From Solirubrobacter pauli (lineage in GTDB: Bacteria; Actinomycetota; Thermoleophilia; Solirubrobacterales; Solirubrobacteraceae): a DNA stretch of 64,000 nt. Shown piece by piece: positions 24,526-32,373 of this stretch (position 1 is the stretch's first letter; every line of letters begins with the position of its first letter). The stretch lies in the NCBI RefSeq assembly GCF_003633755.1, contig NZ_RBIL01000002.1, positions 2,294,001 to 2,358,000 on the forward strand, read 5' to 3'. Under the pieces are notes generated by a model. The model searched no databases. It was not told where the DNA came from and saw only the letters and a program-made list of their open reading frames with translations. Both the position numbers and the translations under genes were made by a program.

Positions 24526-26489
24526 AGCAGCACGGCCAGGTAGGGCGCGCCGATCAGGGACACGACCAAGCCGCTCGGGATCTCGGTCGGCGCGAGCACG
24601 GTCCGCCCGACGGCATCCGCCAGGCCGAGGAGCAGCGCGCCGAGCGTCATCGCCATCGGCAGCGACCGGCGGTGGTTGCCGCCGGCCAGCAGGCGCGCGG
24701 CGTGCGGGGCGAGCAGGCCGACGAACGCGATCGCGCCGCAGACCGCGACGGCGGCGGCCCCGAGCGCGGCGCCGGCCGCCAGCAGCAGCGCGCGTGTCCG
24801 GCTCGTCCGCAGGCCGAGGCTGCGCGAGAGGTCGTCGTCGAGCATCAGCACGTCAAGGCGGCGGACGGCGAGGAAGACGAGCGGCAGCAGCAAGGCCGCG
24901 GGCACGGCGAGCAGCCGGAAGTCGGCCCAGCTCGTCGCGTAGGTGGAGCCGATCAGCCACGTGATCGCGGTCGCCGCGGCCGGCTGCGCGTTGAGCAGCA
25001 TCAGCATCGTGACGGCGCTGCACGCGGCGGTGACCGCGAGGCCGACGAGCGCCAGCCGCGTCGGCGAGCCGCCGCCCGCGAGCGCGAGCACCGCGCCCAT
25101 CGCCACCAGCGCGCCCGCGAACGACGCGAACGGCAGGACCAGCGTCGGCGCGTCGGGGAACGCGAGCAGCACGAGGAAGGCGCCGACGGACGCGCCGCCG
25201 ACCACGCCCGCGAGCTCGGGCCCCGCGAACGGGTTGCGGACCGCGGCCTGCAGGACGGTCCCGGACGCGGCGAGGCACGCGCCGCCGAGCAACGCCACCG
25301 CCAGGCGCGGGGCGCGCGACTCGAGCGCGATCTCCCCCAGCGGCGAGCCGCGGCCGAGGATCGAGCCGAGCACCTCCCCTGGGCCGATCCGGATCTCCCC
25401 CAGGCACAGCGAGCCGATCACGGCGACGGGCAGCAGGAGCGCGGCGGCCAGCGCGGCCTTCGGGCGCCAGCGCGCGCCGCCGGCCCGCGTGTCCAGCGAC
25501 TGGCCGACTTCACCGCGCAGCCGCTTCGCCACGACCACGAGCACCGGCGCGCCGATCAGCGCGCACACGACACCCGCCGGGGTCTCGGTGTCCAGGCCCG
25601 TGATCAGGCGGCCGGCGACGTCCGCGGCGAGCAGGATCGCGGCCCCCCACGGCAGCGCGACCAGCAGCGCTTGCCGATGTCCGCGTGGCCGCGCGGCGCG
25701 GGCGAGGCCGCCGGCGAGGATCCCCACGAACGCGATCGGCCCGACGAGCCCGACGGCCACGGCGGTCAGCACGGCCGCGAGCGCGACCGACGCGAGCTGC
25801 ACGAGCCCGGCGCGCTGGCCGAGTGCCCGCGCGGTCTGCTCCCCCAGCACGGCGACGTCGAGCGAGCGCGTGAGCAGCAGCGTCGCGAGCAGCGCGGGCG
25901 CGCCGATCAGCACACCGGCCGTCAGCGGGCCCCAACCGTTCTGCAGGAGCGAGCCCGCACCCCACAGGAACAGCCCGCTCGTCTCGGTCTCGCGCGTGAG
26001 CCGGACCGCGGCCGTGCCCGCCGCCAGCGCCAGGCCGACGGCCATGCCCGCGAGGATCAGCCGCACGCCTCCCCCACCCGCGGCGGCCATCGCGCCGATC
26101 AGCGCGGTGCCGGCGGCGACGCCGACGAACGCCACGGCGATCGTGGGCGCGCCGGGCGCGAGGCTCGCGTAGGCGGCGACGAGCGTGACGGCGAGCGCGC
26201 CGCCCGCGGTCAGCCCGAGCGTGGCGGGCTCGGCGAGCGGGTTGCGCGTGATCGCCTGCAGGATGACCGCCGCGCCGGCGAGCGCGAACCCGGCGACGAT
26301 CCCCGCCGCCACCCGGGGCAGCCGGATGTCCCGCACGAGCGCGTCGTTGAGCGACTCGCCGCGGGCGAAGAGCGCGCTCCACACGTCGCCGAGCGGGACG
26401 TCGCCCTGTCCCTGCGCGACGTCGAGGACGCCGGCGACGAGGGCGAGCGCGAGGCCGGCGAGGGCGAACGCGGCGACGCGCCTCGTCAT
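24504..26489 (-). CDS. Fused double FecCD permease (FhuB-like) for siderophore uptake
   Basis: 661 residues, twice the usual FecCD length. Residues 1-325 and ~345-661 are two tandem FecCD units, each with the conserved pattern RxPR(V/L)A, LQAxxRNPxAxP and GPIAFVG or GAIAFVGLLAPH (coupling region to the ATPase). A one-chain permease of this kind is known from FhuB; most actinobacterial systems use two genes. It forms the channel through which the binding protein delivers Fe3+-siderophore. Its ATG (26489) directly abuts the binding-protein stop (TAG at 26490-26492, giving TAGATG). It is the middle gene of the uptake operon. Confidence 0.93.
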   Translation of the reverse strand: MTRRVAAFALAGLALALVAGVLDVAQGQGDVPLGDVWSALFARGESLNDALVRDIRLPRVAAGIVAGFALAGAAVILQAITRNPLAEPATLGLTAGGALAVTLVAAYASLAPGAPTIAVAFVGVAAGTALIGAMAAAGGGGVRLILAGMAVGLALAAGTAAVRLTRETETSGLFLWGAGSLLQNGWGPLTAGVLIGAPALLATLLLTRSLDVAVLGEQTARALGQRAGLVQLASVALAAVLTAVAVGLVGPIAFVGILAGGLARAARPRGHRQALLVALPWGAAILLAADVAGRLITGLDTETPAGVVCALIGAPVLVVVAKRLRGEVGQSLDTRAGGARWRPKAALAAALLLPVAVIGSLCLGEIRIGPGEVLGSILGRGSPLGEIALESRAPRLAVALLGGACLAASGTVLQAAVRNPFAGPELAGVVGGASVGAFLVLLAFPDAPTLVLPFASFAGALVAMGAVLALAGGGSPTRLALVGLAVTAACSAVTMLMLLNAQPAAATAITWLIGSTYATSWADFRLLAVPAALLLPLVFLAVRRLDVLMLDDDLSRSLGLRTSRTRALLLAAGAALGAAAVAVCGAIAFVGLLAPHAARLLAGGNHRRSLPMAMTLGALLLGLADAVGRTVLAPTEIPSGLVVSLIGAPYLAVLLWRSRTA

Positions 26490-28307
26490 CTACGACGTCA
26501 GCGAGTTGGCCAGGCGGTCGGCGAACAGCATCGTCGAGCGCGGGCCGCCGAACAGCCAGGTGGTGCCGCCGAGCGTGCGCACGCGCTTGGCCTTGACGAC
26601 CGGCAGGCGCTTGTACGCGGACGACTTCGTGATGCCCTGGACCTGGCGCTGGAATTGCGGCGGGTAGACGAAGGCGAGCCACCCGTCCACGCGCGACAGC
26701 GCTTCCAGCCCGACCGTCGCGAAGCCGTAGCGCGCCGTGCCGCTCCAGCCGTCCCGCAGCCCCAGGCGGCGGACCACGTCGGCGGTCTGCGAGTTCTGCG
26801 TGAACATGCGGATCGCGGGCGCGCTGGACGTGCCGCCGGGCGTCGCGATCGCGACCGTCGCGCCGGCGCGACCGCCCTTCTTGAGCTTGGCCTTGGCCCG
26901 CGCGAGCGTGTTGGAGAGGTCCTGCAGCACCCGCTCGCCGCGCGCCTTGCGCCCGACCGCGGTCGCGAGCCGCCGGAAGTCCGTGACCATCGCGTTCAGC
27001 TGGCTGCCGCTCGCGGGGTACGGGTGCGTGACCAGCACCGGGGCGATCTTCTTGAGCTGCGCGAGGTTCTTCGTCGACCGGTAGTCCGGGACGACGATCA
27101 GGTCGGGCTCGAGCGCCGCGATCCGCTCGATCGATGGCGACTGGCGCGACCCCACGTCCTTCATGCCCCGCGGCCGCGGCGCCGCCACCCACGTGTCGTA
27201 GCCCTTCATGTCCGCCGCTCCCACCGGCGCCATGCCGAGCATGTGCAGGTTCTCGACCGTGTCCCACTCGATCGCGACGACCCGCTTGGGCGCGGCGCTC
27301 GCCTTCACCTTCGCCGGCTTCGCGGGCTGCAGCGTGAAGCGCTTCGTGACCGTGTTGCCGCCGTCGGCCGTGACCCGCAGCGTCACCTTGCGCGCCTGCT
27401 TCAGCGTCCGCTTGAGCTTGAGCGTGACGGTGGTCTTGGCGCCCGCCTCGAGCGTGTAGCTCTTCTTGGCCGCGAGCGAGCTCGCGCCGGCCTTCAGCGT
27501 CACGGCGCCCTTGCAGTCGGCGGCCGTGCAGGACAGCGCGACCTTCACCGACCGCGCCGTGGCCTTGAGCTTCGTCGTGCGCACCGCCACGGCGGGGACG
27601 GCCTTCGGCGCGGGGAAGCGCACCGGCGCGCCGGCCTGGACGCCGACGGTCTCGAACGGCGACGGCGTCAGCGGCGTCGGCGCCGCTCGGCCCTCACCCC
27701 GGGCGGGCTGGCAGTCGAGCAGCACGCCCACCCCGCCGACCTCCGCGCGGATCAGCACGCTGCCGGCCGGCTGGACGCTCGCGCCGCCCAGCCCCGCGGG
27801 CACCGGCGGCAGGCTGCCCGGCCCGGCCTGGCGGAAGGAGAACGCGGACGCGGGCGCGGTCCACGTCGTGTCGGGGAGCGCGACGGTCGCGTCAATCGGC
27901 GTGGACGAGACGAAGGTCCCGTTGCCGTCGTCGGTGATGGTCAGGCGGGCGACGGCGTCGAAGTGCTGCACCTGCACGCCCTGCGTCGTCCCGGGCGCCT
28001 CGACCGCGAGCCACACCTTCGCGGGGATCTGGTTCTCGCCCGCCTTGAAGAACTGCAGGTTGTAGCCCGCCTCGGCGATGTAGTCCGGCAGGCGCAGACG
28101 CGCCGACGACTGCGTCAACGTCACCCCAGAGGCGGGCGCGGCAGGGTTCGGGCTCGCCACGCCGGTGAGCTCGACCTGGCTCTCCCGCCACACCTGATCG
28201 AGGTTGAACTTGCAGCTGTTCTGGTTCGTCGACGTCCCCGCCGACGCCGGGGCGGCCGCCGTGAGCGCCGCGCCCACGACAGCGGTCATCACCAAGGTCC
28301 GTCGCAT
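26490..28307 (-). CDS. Siderophore-binding protein with a novel N-terminal extracellular beta-module
   Basis: 605 residues, about twice the usual length of this family. Signal peptide 1-23 (ending APASAG). Module 1 (~32-199) is framed by Cys32 and Cys199 and carries IPAKVWLAVEAPGTTQGVQ and LPDTTWTAP. Module 2 (~238-320) is a basic Ig-like sandwich with ALSCTAADCKG. Only from ~330 does the class III iron-siderophore binding fold begin (RVVAIEWDTVENLHMLG, VGAADMKGYDTWV, LEPDLIVVPDY). The binding fold delivers Fe3+-siderophore to the permease encoded next. There is no lipobox, unlike most Gram-positive binding proteins, so modules 1 and 2 may provide wall retention instead. Both modules resemble the exported proteins at 51268-54421. 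It starts 70 bases from the divergent regulator gene. Confidence 0.88.
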   Translation of the reverse strand: MRRTLVMTAVVGAALTAAAPASAGTSTNQNSCKFNLDQVWRESQVELTGVASPNPAAPASGVTLTQSSARLRLPDYIAEAGYNLQFFKAGENQIPAKVWLAVEAPGTTQGVQVQHFDAVARLTITDDGNGTFVSSTPIDATVALPDTTWTAPASAFSFRQAGPGSLPPVPAGLGGASVQPAGSVLIRAEVGGVGVLLDCQPARGEGRAAPTPLTPSPFETVGVQAGAPVRFPAPKAVPAVAVRTTKLKATARSVKVALSCTAADCKGAVTLKAGASSLAAKKSYTLEAGAKTTVTLKLKRTLKQARKVTLRVTADGGNTVTKRFTLQPAKPAKVKASAAPKRVVAIEWDTVENLHMLGMAPVGAADMKGYDTWVAAPRPRGMKDVGSRQSPSIERIAALEPDLIVVPDYRSTKNLAQLKKIAPVLVTHPYPASGSQLNAMVTDFRRLATAVGRKARGERVLQDLSNTLARAKAKLKKGGRAGATVAIATPGGTSSAPAIRMFTQNSQTADVVRRLGLRDGWSGTARYGFATVGLEALSRVDGWLAFVYPPQFQRQVQGITKSSAYKRLPVVKAKRVRTLGGTTWLFGGPRSTMLFADRLANSLTS

Positions 28308-28317
28308 ACGTCAACCA

Positions 28318-28327
28318 ACCCTAACAA
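28318..28327 (-). promoter_or_regulatory. Possible iron-box half-site before the binding-protein gene
   Basis: On the minus strand TTGTTAGGGT lies 10 bases upstream of the binding-protein start. The same 10-mer occurs at 49894-49903 upstream of the SirB1/FhuF-like operon. On the plus strand CCTAACAA (28320-28327) and TTGTTGAGG (28340-28348) form an imperfect inverted repeat spanning the divergent promoter. Metalloregulator binding is inferred. Confidence 0.4.
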
Positions 28328-28342
28328 CTGATGGCAAGTTTG

Positions 28343-28369
28343 TTGAGGTCAGAGTGCGAGCACTATGCT
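28343..28369 (+). promoter_or_regulatory. Candidate promoter of the DtxR-type regulator gene
   Basis: TTGAGG (28343-28348) and TATGCT (28364-28369) are separated by 15 bases, 8 bases before the ATG at 28378. If used, the transcript would be almost leaderless. The -35 lies inside the imperfect inverted repeat, which would allow autoregulation. Confidence 0.35.
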
Positions 28370-28377
28370 TGTGCAGG

Positions 28378-29076
28378 ATGAGCAAGCCCCACGGACACTC
28401 GATCGACGACTACCTTGAGGCGATCCACCTGCTGGTGTCGCCCGTGGGCGTGTACGAGCCGGCGAAGGCCCCCGCGGCGATCGCGGCGCGGGTCGCGGAC
28501 GCGCTCGGCGTGTCGCGCACGGCCGTGGGCGAGATGCTCAAGCGCCTGGCCGCCGAGGGCCTCCTGGAGCGCGGCACCGGGCGCGAGCTCGTGCTCACCG
28601 CCGCGGGCACCGAGCGCGCGGAGCAGGTCGTCCGCCGCAACCGGATCGTCGAGCGCTTCCTCACGGACATGCTCGACTACGACCCCGCCGAGGCGCACGA
28701 GCACGCGTCGCGCGTCGCCGCGTCCTTCACCGAGGACATGGTCGAGCGCCTGCACGCGAAGCTCGGCTACCCCGAGCGCTGCCCGCACGGCTGGCCCGTC
28801 GCCCCGCAGCAGGACCGCGAGGAGAGCCGCGAGCTGGTCAGCCTGGCCGACCTCGCCGCCGGCGACAGCGGCGAGATCGTCCGCCTCACCGAGCAGGACG
28901 GCGGGCTGCTGTCGTGGTTCGCGGCCGAAGGCCTCGCGCCCGGCGCGAAGGTCGAGGTGCGGGACATCCAGCCGGCCGCCGGCCACCGCAAGATCCAGAT
29001 CGCGGGCGACGGCGAGCAGTTCATCGCCGATCGTGCGGCGCGCGGGCTCTATGTCCGCCGCTCCAGCGATCAGTAG
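28378..29076 (+). CDS. DtxR/IdeR-family metal-dependent transcriptional regulator
   Basis: 232 residues. Residues ~8-70 are the winged helix (IDDYLEAIHLL, VADALGVSRTAVGEMLKRLAAEGLLERG). Residues ~75-145 are the dimerisation and metal-binding domain (EHASRVAASFTEDMVERL; PERCPHGWPV with the Cys-His pair of the family). Residues ~155-230 are an FeoA/SH3-like domain. Members repress iron or manganese genes when metal-loaded. The gene stands between divergent siderophore uptake and biosynthesis operons and is followed after only 37 bases by the first synthetase gene, so it probably senses Fe2+ and controls both. The ATG at 28378 aligns with family starts; upstream codons in frame are not family-like. 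Confidence 0.9.
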   Translation: MSKPHGHSIDDYLEAIHLLVSPVGVYEPAKAPAAIAARVADALGVSRTAVGEMLKRLAAEGLLERGTGRELVLTAAGTERAEQVVRRNRIVERFLTDMLDYDPAEAHEHASRVAASFTEDMVERLHAKLGYPERCPHGWPVAPQQDREESRELVSLADLAAGDSGEIVRLTEQDGGLLSWFAAEGLAPGAKVEVRDIQPAAGHRKIQIAGDGEQFIADRAARGLYVRRSSDQ

Positions 29077-29083
29077 TTGAGGC

Positions 29084-29099
29084 GTAAAGGCACCTTTAC
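29084..29099. promoter_or_regulatory. Palindromic operator before the siderophore synthesis operon
   Basis: GTAAAGGCACCTTTAC is a perfect 7-bp inverted repeat with a 2-base centre, 14 bases before the TTG start of the first synthetase gene and 8 bases after the regulator stop codon. Position and symmetry suit a DtxR/IdeR-type site, although the sequence is not the classical TTAGGTTAGGCTAACC-type iron box. Confidence 0.55.
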
Positions 29100-29113
29100 T
29101 AACATCCGGCGGG

Positions 29114-31150
29114 TTGCTTGCACCGCCTCGCCAGGATGCTGCCGCGCTGGCGGCCACCACCACGCTGCTCAACTGCTTCCTGCGTGAGGGCGGAACCGCC
29201 CTGTTCCGTGGGGATCAGGCCGTCTTCCCGACCCTCGGCCTCGTCGCCGGGCTCACCTACCGGTCCTCGACGCTGCACCACCGGTTCGGCCCCGTCCCGA
29301 TCGAGCCCACCGAGCTCGCGCGCCGGATCTCGCAGGCGCTGGACCCGGGCACGTCGCCCGAGGCGCTCCTCGACCGCGTGCAGACCAGCGTCGACGCCGT
29401 CGCCGGCTACGTCGAGGCGCGCGCCCACGACCTCGACCGTCTCTTCGCGCCCGAGCCGCTGCCGTTCATCGACGCCGAGCAGGCGCTCGTCCTCGGGCAT
29501 CCGCTGCACCCGACGCCGAAGGGCCTGAGCGGCCGGCTCGCGCAGTACGCGCCGGAGCTGCGCTCGCGGTTCGCGCTCCACTGGCTGTCGGTGGACGAGC
29601 GGGCGGTCGTGCACGACTCCGCGGCCGGCATCCCGGCGCCGCGGCTCGCCGAGACCCTGCTCGGCCAGTCCGCCAAGCCCGGCCGCATCCTCCTCCCCGT
29701 CCACCCGTGGGAGGCGGGCTTCCTGGCGCGCGCGTCCGCGGAGCTGTTCGCGTCCGGAGCGGTGATCGACCTCGGTCCACAGGGTGAGCCCGTCACGCCG
29801 ACGAGCTCGATCCGCACCGTGTACCACGACGACTGGCCGTACCAGCTCAAGTTCAGCCTGCACGCCCGGGTCACGAACTCGATGCGCGTGACGCTGCCGA
29901 AGGAGCTGCGCCGGGCGGTCGAGGCCAAGCGGCTGGACGAGACGATCGTCGGCGCTCAGGCCCGCCAGGCGGCGCCGCACCTGACCGTCGTCCACGATCC
30001 CGCCTACCTCTCGATCCCCGACCACGACGGCTTCAGCGTCCTGCTGCGCGAGAACCGCTTCGAGGGCGACGTCTCCGCGCTCGCGGTCCTCTGCCAGGAC
30101 CACCCGCTCGGCGGCCGCTCACGGCTCGCGAACCTCGCGCACGGCCGTGAGCGCGAGTGGTTCCAGGCGTACCTGGAGACGGTGATCGTGAGCCTCGTCC
30201 GCCTGTACCTGGACGTCGGGCTCACCTACGAGGCGCACCAGCAGAACACGCTGCTGCGCCTCGAGGACGGGATGCCCGCGCACGCGCTCATCCGCGACAG
30301 CCAGGGCTACTTCCACCGCGAGGCCGCGCACGCGGACATCGCCGCCGTCCTCCCCGAGCACGGCGAGGCGAGCGAGTCGATCTCCCCCGAGGTGCTCGCC
30401 GACGAGCGGCTCGTCTACTACCCGTTCCTCAACAACGCGCTCGGCGTGGTCGACGCGCTCGGCGCGGGCGGCGGCATCGACGAGCGGATCCTGCTGCGCG
30501 ACCTGCGCGACACCCTGCAGCGCCAGCGCAAGGCGGGTGGCCGCTACCCGCACACGCTGCTCGACCGCCTGCTCGACGACACGACCTGGCCGTGCAAGGC
30601 CAACCTGCGCACGCGCCTGCACGACATGGACGAGCTCGTCGGGGACATCTCGACCCAGTCCGTCTACGTGACCATCCCGAACCCGCTGACCCCCGAGATC
30701 GAGCTCGTCCCGGTCGACGAGACCCACCACGCGCTGCTCGGCCGCTGGCTGCGCGAGCCCCGCGTGGCGCGGTGGTGGGGCGAGGTCGACGACGTCGGCG
30801 CGTACCTGGCGGCGCTCGGGCACCTGGAGCCGCTGATCGCCTACGCCGACGGCGAGCCGTTCGGCTACGTGGAGACCTACTGGGTCTTCCAGGACGAGCT
30901 GGCCTGGCACTACGACGCGCACCCCGACGACCGCGGTTTCCACCTGCTGGTGTCCGAGGAGGCGAGCGGCACCGGCGTCCCGCGCGCGCTCGTCCGCCGG
31001 CTCATCGACGGCAACCCGGGCCGGACCGTGTGCGAGCCCGACGTGCGCAACGCGCGCATGCTGGCCTTCTGCCACGCGCTCGGCGGTGCCGTGCTGACCG
31101 AGCTGGACCTGGCGGACAAGCGCGCCGCGCTGGTGGTGTGGGAGCGATGA
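29114..31150 (+). CDS. NIS siderophore synthetase (IucA/IucC family) with C-terminal acyltransferase domain
   Basis: 678 residues. Residues ~50-515 are an IucA/IucC synthetase, which condenses an amine or hydroxamate with a carboxylate such as citrate using ATP. Motifs: HPLHPTPKGLSGR (~137), ILLPVHPWE (~196), TPTSSIRTV, KFSLHARVTNSMRV (~256), YEAHQQNTLL (~375). Residues ~525-678 are a GNAT-type siderophore acyltransferase (VARWWGEVDDV, CEPDVRNARMLAFCHALGG). This fusion joins hydroxylamine acylation to condensation in one chain. The start is uncertain: TTG 29114 gives a short N-terminus and there is no clear ribosome binding site. The stop overlaps the hydroxylase ATG (ATGA). Confidence 0.87.
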   Translation: MLAPPRQDAAALAATTTLLNCFLREGGTALFRGDQAVFPTLGLVAGLTYRSSTLHHRFGPVPIEPTELARRISQALDPGTSPEALLDRVQTSVDAVAGYVEARAHDLDRLFAPEPLPFIDAEQALVLGHPLHPTPKGLSGRLAQYAPELRSRFALHWLSVDERAVVHDSAAGIPAPRLAETLLGQSAKPGRILLPVHPWEAGFLARASAELFASGAVIDLGPQGEPVTPTSSIRTVYHDDWPYQLKFSLHARVTNSMRVTLPKELRRAVEAKRLDETIVGAQARQAAPHLTVVHDPAYLSIPDHDGFSVLLRENRFEGDVSALAVLCQDHPLGGRSRLANLAHGREREWFQAYLETVIVSLVRLYLDVGLTYEAHQQNTLLRLEDGMPAHALIRDSQGYFHREAAHADIAAVLPEHGEASESISPEVLADERLVYYPFLNNALGVVDALGAGGGIDERILLRDLRDTLQRQRKAGGRYPHTLLDRLLDDTTWPCKANLRTRLHDMDELVGDISTQSVYVTIPNPLTPEIELVPVDETHHALLGRWLREPRVARWWGEVDDVGAYLAALGHLEPLIAYADGEPFGYVETYWVFQDELAWHYDAHPDDRGFHLLVSEEASGTGVPRALVRRLIDGNPGRTVCEPDVRNARMLAFCHALGGAVLTELDLADKRAALVVWER

Positions 31151-32373
31151 GCCGGCACGACGTCATCGGCGTCGGCCTCGGCCCGTTCAACCTCGGCCTC
31201 GCCGCGCTGCTGGACCCGCTCGAGGACGTCGACGCCGTCTTCTTCGACGACAAGGACGGGTTCGCCTGGCACCCCGGGCTGATGCTCCCGGACGCCGAGA
31301 TCCAGGTGCCGTTCCTGGCCGACCTGGTGACGCTCGCCGACCCCACGAGCCCGTTCTCGTTCCTGAGCTACCTGCACGACCAGGGCCGGCTGTACCGCTT
31401 CTACTTCCGCGAGCACTTCCACGTGCTGCGACGCGAGTTCGAGGCCTACTGCCGCTGGGTGGCCGTGCAGCTGGACGCCGTGCGCTTCAACCACCGCGTG
31501 GACGCGATCCGCCCGGCGCCCGGCGGCTGGTCGGTGTGGACGCGCGGCGAGGAGCACCGCGCCAGGCACGTCGTGCTCGGCGTCGGCTGCGTGCCGACGG
31601 TGCCGGCGTTCGCGCAAGGGCTCACGCACTCGTCGCGCTACCTCGGGGTCCGCGAGCGGGCGCTGACCGCCTCCTCGGTCGCCGTGATCGGCTCGGGCCA
31701 GTCCGCGGCGGAGATCTTCGCCGACGTCCTCGAGCACGGCCGCGGCCGCGTCGACTGGTTCACGCGCAGCGCGGGCTTCCTGCCGATGGAGTACTCCAAG
31801 CTCGGGCTCGAGCACTTCAGCCCCGAGTACACGGCGTACTTCCACGGCCTGCCCGAGGCCAAGCGCGACGCGTTGCGCGCCGGCCAGGACCTGCTCTACA
31901 AGGGCATGTCGGCGGAGACGAGCGAGCGCATCTTCGACCTGCTCTACCGGCGCAGCATCGACGGCGAGCCGGACGTGCGCTACGCGGCCCGCTGCGAGCT
32001 GCGCAGCGTCGACGGGCGCCGGCTGCACTTCCACCAGCTCGACCAGGACGTCGCGTTCACGCACGAGGCGGACCTCACGATCCTGGCGACCGGCTACGAG
32101 CCCGCGCCGATCCCGGTGCCCGCGCACCTGCTCGCCCGCGACGGCGCCGGCCGGCCCGTCGTGGAGCTCGACTACCGGCTCCGGCTCGCCGACGGCACGC
32201 CGTCCACGCTGTTCGTCCAGAACGGCGAGCTGCACACGCACGGCGTCGGCGCGCCCGACCTCGGGCTCGGCGCGCACCGCAACGCGGTCATCGTCAACGC
32301 GCTGGCCGGCCGCGACGTGTACGCGGTGCGGGACCGCAACGTATTCCAGTCGTTTGGTGTCGCGGCCGCATGA
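31147..32373 (+). CDS. Lysine/ornithine N-monooxygenase (IucD/SidA-type), siderophore synthesis
   Basis: 408 residues. It hydroxylates the side-chain amine of lysine or ornithine (or a derived diamine) with FAD, NADPH and O2. N-terminal FAD motif GVGLGPFNLGLA (~8), substrate/FAD region WHPGLMLPDAEIQVPFLADLV (in two parts, ~41-61), NADPH motif VIGSGQSAAE (~178) and ATGYE (~316). The ATG at 31147 overlaps the previous stop by 4 bases, and the downstream synthetase also overlaps by 4 bases. No PLP decarboxylase is present nearby, so lysine itself, as in aerobactin, is a likelier substrate than cadaverine. Confidence 0.9.
   Translation: MSRHDVIGVGLGPFNLGLAALLDPLEDVDAVFFDDKDGFAWHPGLMLPDAEIQVPFLADLVTLADPTSPFSFLSYLHDQGRLYRFYFREHFHVLRREFEAYCRWVAVQLDAVRFNHRVDAIRPAPGGWSVWTRGEEHRARHVVLGVGCVPTVPAFAQGLTHSSRYLGVRERALTASSVAVIGSGQSAAEIFADVLEHGRGRVDWFTRSAGFLPMEYSKLGLEHFSPEYTAYFHGLPEAKRDALRAGQDLLYKGMSAETSERIFDLLYRRSIDGEPDVRYAARCELRSVDGRRLHFHQLDQDVAFTHEADLTILATGYEPAPIPVPAHLLARDGAGRPVVELDYRLRLADGTPSTLFVQNGELHTHGVGAPDLGLGAHRNAVIVNALAGRDVYAVRDRNVFQSFGVAAA

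Noticed and set aside
24672-28331. A 1,219-codon plus-strand frame across the siderophore permease and binding-protein genes
   Set aside because: Low-complexity Arg/Gly/His composition without motifs; the minus-strand FecCD and binding-protein genes are clear.
28328-28350. TGGCAAG-like sequence in the regulator promoter resembling the fas/PPTase element
   Set aside because: Only the first seven bases match; the CAAG-N4-CTTG symmetry is absent, so it was not counted as a third site.
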